From: Gammaproteobacteria bacterium
Lineage (GTDB): Bacteria; Pseudomonadota; Gammaproteobacteria; Ga0077536
DNA length: 5,273 nt
Assembly: GCA_003540955.1 (NCBI GenBank)
Contig: DPMX01000088.1
Span: forward strand, 2,905-8,177
Reading direction: 5' to 3'
In this document: piece after piece, positions 1 to 4,882 of the stretch
How the letters are laid out: every line of letters starts with the position of its first letter
Numbering within the stretch: the stretch's first letter is position 1
Made by a program: the position numbers and the translations under genes
Notes under the pieces: model-generated
Told to the model about the DNA's origin: nothing
Database searches by the model: none
The model's input: the letters and a program-made list of their open reading frames with translations, nothing else

Positions 1-476
1 GTTTCTTCGAGATGCGGGAACGGGATGTCTGGTAGACATCCGATATCGATAACGTCTGCCCCATCTTCTTGATACTCGAGCGCACGGTCGACGATGGTAT
101 TAACGGAGCAATGCGGCGCGTCTACTAATTCGGCGAAAATTAACATGTCGTGATTATCGAGGTTGTGTATTTTGCCGTTGACTCCGAAAAAACCAGGCAG
201 ATCTTTAAGCTCTTCTGGGCCACGTTCTACGGGGATACCGAAATGCGCGCTTAGGCTCGCGAGATCGCCGCGACAGCGACCGGGAATCAAGATCCGATCA
301 AAGGTTTCAATGCTGTCTAGTCGTCTTTGTATGAGATCCCCCGTCAGTAGCGCCGCGACAGTTACGCCAAGGACTCGTACTTCGTACTCGAACGGTGGCG
401 TCGACATCCCTGCCAGCGTTCGGCGCAAGCTTTTCTCTGCAAGCTTGCCGGTAATGAACAGTATGCGCTCAGCCAT
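1..476 (-). CDS. DUF6513/dihydropteroate synthase-like protein, N-terminal part (runs off the left edge)
   Basis: I translated this frame by hand: it is open for 158 codons from ATG at 476 to the window edge, so the C-terminal part is missing. The protein starts MAERILFITGKLAEKSLRR. It has an IPGRCRGDL segment at about residues 64-72, GVNGKIHNLDNHDMLIFAE at about 98-116 and GADVIDIGCLPD at about 139-150. The last segment matches the first strand of the dihydropteroate-synthase TIM barrel (consensus ADIIDIGGES), preceded here by a separate domain of about 120 residues as in DUF6513 proteins. From memory, such proteins occur in tetrahydromethanopterin gene sets of methylotrophs and related bacteria, where they are thought to act in pterin cofactor synthesis. 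The reaction is not established by what is visible. The Shine-Dalgarno sequence is weak (AGGA about 10 bases upstream), but a good promoter candidate lies at 514-542. The gene is divergent from the YdcH-family gene. The family call is fairly firm; the role is inferred. Confidence 0.8.
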   Translation of the reverse strand, partial: MAERILFITGKLAEKSLRRTLAGMSTPPFEYEVRVLGVTVAALLTGDLIQRRLDSIETFDRILIPGRCRGDLASLSAHFGIPVERGPEELKDLPGFFGVNGKIHNLDNHDMLIFAELVDAPHCSVNTIVDRALEYQEDGADVIDIGCLPDIPFPHLEE

Positions 477-513
477 TCTTGGAGAATCCTAGAAAAATTT
501 TATATGGATTAGC

Positions 514-542
514 TTAATAGATTTAAATCCTTGATAGATCAA
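514..542 (-). promoter_or_regulatory. Sigma70-like promoter candidate for the DHPS-like gene
   Basis: Read on the minus strand, TTGATC (542-537) is followed by a 17-base spacer and TATTAA (519-514). Each hexamer matches the TTGACA/TATAAT consensus at 4 of 6 positions, and the spacing is ideal. The predicted start of transcription would fall near 507, about 30 bases before the ATG at 476. The palindrome GATTTAAATC (520-529) lies inside the spacer, and AAAGATCTTT (541-550) overlaps the upstream edge of the -35 box, so a repressor site is conceivable. This is pattern evidence only. Confidence 0.4.
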
Positions 543-558
543 AGATCTTTAGAATAAT
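531..558 (+). promoter_or_regulatory. Sigma70-like promoter candidate for the YdcH-family gene
   Basis: TTGATA (531-536, 5 of 6 consensus bases) is followed by a 16-base spacer and AATAAT (553-558, 5 of 6). Transcription would begin near 565 and give a leader of about 125 bases before the ATG at 689. The perfect palindrome AAAGATCTTT (541-550) lies in the spacer. The -35 box sits within the spacer of the minus-strand promoter candidate, so the two promoters overlap and could not easily be occupied by two polymerases at once. Confidence 0.42.
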
Positions 559-688
559 CTATTGGTATTCCAAACAGTTACCAGAAAGCCGCGAAAAAGC
601 TCCAAGGAATACTTGCCCAGTGGCCTCCCATGCCCTACTGTCTCCTCGTGAAGCAATGCAATATTGGTTGGTATGAAGGGAGAAACCT

Positions 689-913
689 ATGTTCGAAAAA
701 GACCAGGATACCGTCGATCTGCTTCTGTCAGAGAGCGATACTTTCCGCCGTCTGTATGACAAACACATTGTTTTAAAATCGCGGGTTAAGGATGCAAATG
801 GGGGGGTGATTAGCATGGATCCACTAGCCCTCGAGAAACTGAAAAAAGAAAAACTTTCGCTAAAAGACCAAATGGTTGTAATGATAAAAAACTACCATTT
901 GTCTCACGCTTGA
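689..913 (+). CDS. YdcH-family (DUF465) small helical protein
   Basis: This is a complete 74-residue protein, the usual size for DUF465/YdcH-like proteins. It has an N-terminal helix around residues 8-36 (TFRRLYDKHIVLKSRV), a Gly-containing turn (ANGG at 36-39) and a second charged helix around 46-68. The LEKLKKEKLSLKDQM segment at 48-62 is the family hallmark: a short lysine-rich stretch running into LKD. The fold is expected to be a small helical hairpin or coiled coil in the cytoplasm, and the molecular role of the family is unknown to me. AGGGAG at 677-682, six bases before ATG, fixes the start; an ATG at 673 is out of frame. A run of seven G at 800-806 falls in the turn (codons for N-G-G-V). 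After the stop, TGATTA (911-916) can pair with TAATCA (924-929), but this hairpin is AT-rich, has no T-tract and is not a convincing terminator. The gene converges on the MetE-like gene with 71 bases between them. Confidence 0.88.
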   Translation: MFEKDQDTVDLLLSESDTFRRLYDKHIVLKSRVKDANGGVISMDPLALEKLKKEKLSLKDQMVVMIKNYHLSHA

Positions 914-984
914 TTATTGAACTTAATCACAACAAGTGACCCTATAACATCGAGTGGTTCCGCCGCGAGAAGGTACAGCGATTT

Positions 985-2151
985 TTAGCTCTGGTGAAAG
1001 GCGTAAGTCGGATCGGCGACACGGCAGTGAGCTTCTTCGAGGCCTAACTCACGTCGCACAATATTTGTTCCGAGCACCAACGATACACATTTAAAGTGCG
1101 CGATACGACGAGATAGGCCTTCGCGACCAAAACCACAGTCTGCAGTGATAATGAGCCGCTCCGCTGGGACGTACTCGAGCGCACGCCGGATTGTATTAGC
1201 TACCATCTCAGGGCTTTCAACTGTAGTGCGCGTGTGGTCAACTACGCCAATTCCGATCTTCTTATCAGTTTTGTGTTTTGCAAGTAGCTTAACGTCCCGC
1301 GCCTGATTGCTTCCGCACTCCATCATCAGAACGTCACAATTCATCTCGAGGAAATACTCTAACGGCCTTTCATAGCTTGGCCGTTCCCAATAGAAACTTT
1401 GTTGGTTCGGATTGCCCCAGCAGGTGTGTGCCCACACTTCACTTTGGACGCCGGCTACCTGCCGGTTGAATGCCTCAGTGTAAAATTGTAGATCTTTGTC
1501 AGAACAAGGTGGTTCCGTGTTGCAATTGAAGTGATGCACGGGTTCTTCGATCTGGATGATTGGGCAGCCGGCATCCGACAGTCCTCGGTATTCTTCGTTT
1601 AGAGCGATTGCAATGTCCATGATCATTGCATGGTCGTTGGGGTAATGTTCATTCCATAACATCATTGGAATACAGGTCGCACAAATTGAGCCGAATTTGA
1701 CTGGTCGGTCGGTCATTTTTTGTGCGGTTTTCCAGACTTCAACAAAATCTAGCGATCCACGTGTGATCTTGTCCGTTACCACCGGTGGGGTCCAAGATTC
1801 TTGTACTTCGTACAAAATATGCCCCGGTTGCATACCTCCATAATCCAGGAAATGGGATGAATCGCGGAAACCAGTGATCCCGTTCAAACGCTCAATCGTA
1901 TAGAAAAACCATGAGCGGCCACCGACTTCGAGATCGAACCGAGTGTCGCCGTCAACGATGATATCGAGACCTGCCCTCTCTTGTTCACTGATGTAACAGG
2001 CTACAGAATCGAGGTACTGTTCGCGATATTGTGAATCACCCATTGCGACTGTAAATGGACGTCCATGAAGGTTTTCCGTAAACCAGGACGGCTTGGGGAA
2101 TGAGCCGACCATTGCGGTGGCGAGTGGTTTGTTGGCCGTTACTTTGAGCAT
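985..2151 (-). CDS. Core MetE-like zinc methyltransferase (cobalamin-independent methionine synthase C-terminal domain family)
   Basis: This 388-residue protein corresponds to the catalytic C-terminal barrel of MetE only; full MetE is about 750 residues. The order of motifs fits: VGSFPKP at 15-21 (MetE has IGSFPQT), DIIVDGD at 63-69, IIQIEEP at 198-204, AHTCWG at 241-246, MMECGS at 276-281 and ITADCGFGR at 335-343. These give the four zinc ligands H242, C244, E278 and C339, so a zinc-activated thiol is the expected chemistry. Without the N-terminal half it should not use methyl-folate polyglutamate as MetE does. Known relatives include folate-independent core methionine synthases (MesA-D) and epoxyalkane:coenzyme M transferase, and the substrate here cannot be assigned. 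MesD needs a MesX (DUF1852) partner, which is not in this window. D69 and E202 look like reversed acids relative to MetE. It has extra cysteines (C157, C160, C196, C210, C216). AGGGAG seven bases before ATG supports this start. It is divergent from the luciferase-like gene. Confidence 0.88.
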   Translation of the reverse strand: MLKVTANKPLATAMVGSFPKPSWFTENLHGRPFTVAMGDSQYREQYLDSVACYISEQERAGLDIIVDGDTRFDLEVGGRSWFFYTIERLNGITGFRDSSHFLDYGGMQPGHILYEVQESWTPPVVTDKITRGSLDFVEVWKTAQKMTDRPVKFGSICATCIPMMLWNEHYPNDHAMIMDIAIALNEEYRGLSDAGCPIIQIEEPVHHFNCNTEPPCSDKDLQFYTEAFNRQVAGVQSEVWAHTCWGNPNQQSFYWERPSYERPLEYFLEMNCDVLMMECGSNQARDVKLLAKHKTDKKIGIGVVDHTRTTVESPEMVANTIRRALEYVPAERLIITADCGFGREGLSRRIAHFKCVSLVLGTNIVRRELGLEEAHCRVADPTYAFHQS

Positions 2152-2196
2152 TTTTGATCTCCCTGACTATATTTTTGTAGGTTTTGGCCGATTGGA

Positions 2197-2213
2197 ATAC
2201 AACAATATTGTAT
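2197..2213. promoter_or_regulatory. Inverted repeat, possible operator upstream of the MetE-like gene
   Basis: ATACAA (2197-2202) and TTGTAT (2208-2213) form a perfect 6-5-6 inverted repeat, and the nested decamer ACAATATTGT (2202-2211) is itself palindromic. It lies 46 to 62 bases upstream of the MetE-like start codon, where a repressor or activator site would be expected. It is AT-rich and short, so chance is a real alternative, and no regulator gene is in the window. Confidence 0.3.
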
Positions 2214-2304
2214 GTTGGCTCTGCATTCTAGTTATTTGGGACCCGTTTTGAGAGTTGATTGGACCATCCTAGAAAGTCCTAGGTTGGAATTCAATTCGCG
2301 CCCT

Positions 2305-2368
2305 AATGCAATTGGGCTTCGGCGAAGGTCTAGGGATGAAAATGCATCGTGCTATTGGCATCGGCGAA
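2305..2368. repeat. Imperfect direct repeat (AATGCA ... ATTGG ... TCGGCGAA)
   Basis: The first copy has AATGCA at 2305-2310, ATTGG at 2311-2315 and TCGGCGAA at 2319-2326. The second has AATGCA at 2341-2346, ATTGG at 2354-2358 and TCGGCGAA at 2361-2368. The three blocks keep the same order, but the gaps differ (0 versus 7 bases, and 3 versus 2). The first copy also contains the small dyad CTTCGGCGAAG (2317-2327). It may be a decayed duplication or paired protein-binding sites. Confidence 0.35.
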
Positions 2369-2502
2369 ATCCCACCGTAGCAGGGAAATGGCAGTATCCT
2401 CGCGATATGTCTCGCAGTATTCTAAAATGTCATCGCAATTCTGCCGTCGAGCTCGACAGACCATTGCGGCGCACCCAAGTTAACTGATGTAGGTGGCGAT
2501 AA

Positions 2503-3531
2503 ATGGCGTTACAGCTAGATTTTGGGATGTTCGACTGGCTCGATCGAGGGTCTGGAACCACGGCCGAATTATATGAGTCACGGCTAGAACTTGCGAAGCG
2601 CGCCGATCAAGCCGGATTCTACGGCTACCATCTCGCTGAACATCACGCGACGCCACTTGGGATGGCGCCATCCCCCTCTGTCTTCTTTGCAGGTTTGGCC
2701 GCGCGCACTTCCCAGATTCGATTCAGTCCAATGGCGTTTTTGCTTCCTCTTCATCATCCACTCCGTTTGGTGGAGGAAGTGTGTATGCTTGATCATCTAT
2801 CCGGCGGCCGGGTAGAGGTGGGAATTAGCCGTGGTGTTTCGCCCTACGAAATAAACTCATATGACGTTGATTCCGAGATAACACGAGAGCTTTTTGAAGA
2901 GACACTGGAAATTTATCGAACTGCCATGTGCGAACCAGTGCTCGATCACGCTGGGAAGCATTATCAGTTCCGCGACGTACCTATGGAAATCAAGCCCTTG
3001 CAACGCCCTTATCCGCCGCTTTGGTATCCCTCGTTTAGTGAAGCGGGTGCCACATTTGCGGCCGAGAATGGGTTTAACTTTATGAGTCTCGGGCCTCCCG
3101 CTTTGGTTACCCAATTGATGTCCCTTTATCGTGAAGTTGCGGCACGACCTAAAACGGAGCGAGCTAGCGAACCCGATTTTACGCCTAAACTCGGGGTCAT
3201 GCGTCAGATTTTTATCGGGAAAAGCGATGACGCCGCGATGGACATCGCGAGGCTCGCGTATTCGGATTGGTATCAATCAATCACCCAGCTATGGCATCGG
3301 CGTGGGGATCACGCCTACGACGATTTCTTTAATTGGGAGAAATCCCTTGCTGGAGAAACGATTTTGATTGGCTCCGTAGATACGGTGTGTGAGAAAATCC
3401 AGCAATTGATCGTCGCGAGCGGAATTAATTATTTCGTGGGGTCTTTCGCATGGGGTTCAATGAATCCTAGGGATAGTCGCGAGTCGCTAGAGCGTTTTAT
3501 TTCTGAGGTTATTCCGGCAGTGCAACTTTAA
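2503..3531 (+). CDS. LLM-class (LuxA-like) flavin-dependent monooxygenase
   Basis: This complete 342-residue protein is a typical size for bacterial-luciferase-like monooxygenases, which use reduced FMN or F420 and, for the FMN branch, oxygen. The N-terminal strand LDFGMFDW (5-12) is followed by AKRADQAGFYGYHLAEHH (31-48). H47 of the EHH triplet lines up with the catalytic-region histidine of LuxA (H44 from memory). The segment LDHLSGGRVEVGISRG (96-111) is the family's strongest signature, and PLWYPSFSEAGATFAAENG (172-190) is the usual central strand-helix. The C-terminus (SRESLERFISEVIPAV) is the standard closing helix. LuxA-like alkanal luciferases, alkanesulfonate, dimethylsulfone and dimethylsulfide monooxygenases share this fold, and I cannot tell the substrate. 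It needs an external flavin reductase, and none is in the window. AGGTGG at 2491-2496, six bases before ATG, supports the start. It is divergent from the MetE-like gene, suggesting shared control. Confidence 0.9.
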   Translation: MALQLDFGMFDWLDRGSGTTAELYESRLELAKRADQAGFYGYHLAEHHATPLGMAPSPSVFFAGLAARTSQIRFSPMAFLLPLHHPLRLVEEVCMLDHLSGGRVEVGISRGVSPYEINSYDVDSEITRELFEETLEIYRTAMCEPVLDHAGKHYQFRDVPMEIKPLQRPYPPLWYPSFSEAGATFAAENGFNFMSLGPPALVTQLMSLYREVAARPKTERASEPDFTPKLGVMRQIFIGKSDDAAMDIARLAYSDWYQSITQLWHRRGDHAYDDFFNWEKSLAGETILIGSVDTVCEKIQQLIVASGINYFVGSFAWGSMNPRDSRESLERFISEVIPAVQL

Positions 3532-3573
3532 TCGGTTACGTTTTAACTTGCCGTCGCGAGGTGCACTGTCTAT

Positions 3574-3744
3574 ATGATGTTGGATTTATTCCGGACATAT
3601 TGTTGGACGTACGTTGTCGCTAGAGTCTCAGTAGCGTCGTTACTTACCGCTATTAGTCGAGATCGGCACGTTTATTTCAGGCAGTACGTTTCCAATCTAC
3701 TAGTAAAAAATTTAACGTTATCTCGTGCGAAAAATGTTATGTGA
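3574..3744 (+). other. Unproven 56-codon ORF in the convergent gap
   Basis: The gap between the luciferase-like and aminopeptidase genes (3532-3757) contains one open frame from ATG-ATG at 3574 to TGA at 3744. It starts MMLDLFRTYCWTYVVARV and is basic and moderately hydrophobic at the N-terminus. A GAGGTG sequence at 3558-3563 lies 10 bases upstream, a little far for a ribosome binding site. I recognise no family, and an ORF of this length is expected often enough by chance. The rest of the gap holds only short dyads (ACGTACGT at 3607-3614, TAACGTTA at 3713-3720) and no clear intrinsic terminator for either converging gene. Confidence 0.15.
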
Positions 3745-3757
3745 GCTTCCTATTGTT

Positions 3758-4882
3758 TTAGTGTCGATTGATTATTCCGTCAAGACATTCGAGTTTACCA
3801 TTCGGTGCGCTTAGGCAGTTTTCACGGTCCTCGTTAGACCACGACTTAAGAATTTTCGCAATCGCGTAGAAGCGATTTAAATCGTTATTAACGCGATCCA
3901 GTACAAGTCGTAGGGCGGGCACGTAATTATGGTAAGTCGAAATGGAGGTAAGTTTGGCGTTATTCAAATCTTCACCCATCCAATTATCATAGCCGTCGTA
4001 CCCCCCCCAGTTTTTTTTGAGGGTCTGGTAAGCTAAAGATAATTCGCTGAACATTTGGATCTTTTTAGCACGTTTGATGTCATTGGCCTCAGCTCCGACA
4101 TAGAGCTGTCCTAACTTTTTCCGATACTTCAAAAGGAGGTCGTAAAATTGTTGTTGGCGTTCCATTTCGCTATGTTGTTCGACAGTGGATTGATCGTTGG
4201 CGTTTAGCCATCGCTGGATGCCAATTTGCGCGACTGCACTGGCGAAACTTTCATTAAAAACCGTATCACCATCCACGTAGAGAAGCTGATGCGCTAGTTC
4301 GTGGAAAATAACTTCAACGATGCGAACGTCGTCCCATACTAGCATCGTATTTAAAACGGGGTCATCGAACCAACCGAGGGTTGAATAGGCGGCGACCCCA
4401 GCTACAAAAACATCGTTCCCGGCTGCGGAAAGAGATGCGGCAAAGCGACGCGCCTGAGCTTCGTCGAAATATCCGCGGTAACTTAAACACCCTACGAATA
4501 GGAAACACGAGGTGATCGGGTCAATCGAAAGCTCAGGTGCCGCGAACACATTCCACACCACATAGGATTTTCCAAGGTCCGAGTAGCTCCGATAGCTATC
4601 GTTGTCAGGTAGTTTTAATTCCAGAGTCGCAAAGTCTCGAGCTGCAGCGACAAGTTTGAGTTTGCGTTTGAGTTCCATGGATGTATCCGGCGCTGCGATT
4701 AGTTGCTTTATGGGGACTCGCCGCTGGATAAGTTCTATGTGACCGCTTATCGCTTGATGGTAGTAGCTAAGTGCCGTGCAACCGTTCAACGCCATTCCAA
4801 GAACGGTCACCTGAAGCACGCGGCCTTTGGAGTTAAATATCACTTTGAAAATTCCGGACATCGACATGGAAAATGTATTCAT
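3758..4882 (-). CDS. Predicted lipoprotein zinc aminopeptidase (COG4324 / PF10023 family)
   Basis: This complete 374-residue protein has a basic N-terminus (K13, K19, R21), a short hydrophobic stretch (VLQVTVLGMAL) and the lipobox LNGC, with C35 as the lipidated residue. Export and anchoring to a membrane, probably the outer membrane facing the periplasm, are therefore expected. GCTALSYYHQAISGHIEL (34-51) is the typical start of the mature family member. LSYRGYF (133-139) and AYSTLGWFDDP (165-175) are conserved blocks. HELAHQ (194-199) is the zinc motif HExxH, with E211 in NESFAS as the likely third ligand. The late block STYHNYVPAL (315-324) is also typical. Peptidase activity is predicted from the motif; the natural substrate is unknown. 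The ribosome binding site is weak (GGA about nine bases upstream). A four-codon mini-ORF (ATG at 4893) overlaps the start codon. A8 and G8 runs occur in the coding strand at codons 289-294. It converges on the luciferase-like gene and forms no visible operon. Confidence 0.88.
   Translation of the reverse strand: MNTFSMSMSGIFKVIFNSKGRVLQVTVLGMALNGCTALSYYHQAISGHIELIQRRVPIKQLIAAPDTSMELKRKLKLVAAARDFATLELKLPDNDSYRSYSDLGKSYVVWNVFAAPELSIDPITSCFLFVGCLSYRGYFDEAQARRFAASLSAAGNDVFVAGVAAYSTLGWFDDPVLNTMLVWDDVRIVEVIFHELAHQLLYVDGDTVFNESFASAVAQIGIQRWLNANDQSTVEQHSEMERQQQFYDLLLKYRKKLGQLYVGAEANDIKRAKKIQMFSELSLAYQTLKKNWGGYDGYDNWMGEDLNNAKLTSISTYHNYVPALRLVLDRVNNDLNRFYAIAKILKSWSNEDRENCLSAPNGKLECLDGIINRH
4001..4018. 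repeat. Paired homopolymer runs C8 and T8 inside the aminopeptidase gene
   Basis: Eight C (4001-4008) and eight T (4011-4018) are separated by two bases. On the coding strand this reads as eight A, CT, then eight G, encoding K289-K290-N291-W292-G293-G294. The frame continues correctly into the conserved C-terminal block, so the gene is intact as given. The runs are candidates for slippage or for sequencing error. Confidence 0.9.

Larger units (their letters stand above)
2152..2502. other. Divergent intergenic region between MetE-like and luciferase-like genes
   Basis: These 351 bases separate two divergent genes and presumably hold both promoters. At its ends are the two ribosome binding sites: CTCCCT at 2159-2164 (AGGGAG on the minus strand) and AGGTGG at 2491-2496. 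I find no promoter with two good hexamers in either direction. The nearest -10-like elements are TACAAT on the minus strand within the inverted repeat near 2208-2213 and TAAAAT at 2423-2428 on the plus strand, neither with a good -35. No MetJ-type box or SAM-riboswitch fold was recognised. A 91-codon plus-strand frame (2212-2487) and a 44-codon minus-strand frame (2330-2464) are open, but neither resembles a known protein or has a good ribosome binding site. Confidence 0.6.

Noticed and set aside
163..492. 109-codon plus-strand ORF
   Set aside because: It lies antisense to the DHPS-like coding frame, which has recognisable motifs; the plus-strand product is Arg/Ser-rich with no known family.
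559..816. 85-codon minus-strand ORF
   Set aside because: It overlaps the YdcH-family gene antisense and resembles nothing; the plus-strand gene has a ribosome binding site and family motif.
911..929. Hairpin TGATTA/TAATCA after the YdcH-family stop as a terminator
   Set aside because: Stem is only six AT-rich pairs with a seven-base loop and no T-tract on either strand.
985..2151. Assignment as MetE proper or as MesD methionine synthase
   Set aside because: Half the length of MetE with no folate-binding half; no MesX (DUF1852) gene in the window and no alignment available to separate MesD from coenzyme M transferase-like relatives.
2330..2464. 44-codon minus-strand ORF (starts MVCRARRQNCDD)
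   Set aside because: More protein-like in composition than its neighbour frame, but short, without a well-placed ribosome binding site and with no recognised family; chance is the simpler reading.
2212..2487. 91-codon plus-strand ORF in the divergent intergenic region
   Set aside because: No ribosome binding site, Arg-rich random-looking product, no family resemblance; it would fill the space needed for both promoters.
2857..3276. 139-codon minus-strand ORF
   Set aside because: Antisense shadow of the luciferase-like monooxygenase, whose frame carries the full set of family motifs.
3618..3636. CGCTA/TAGCG dyad as a terminator in the convergent gap
   Set aside because: Five-pair stem, poorly closed loop and no following T run.
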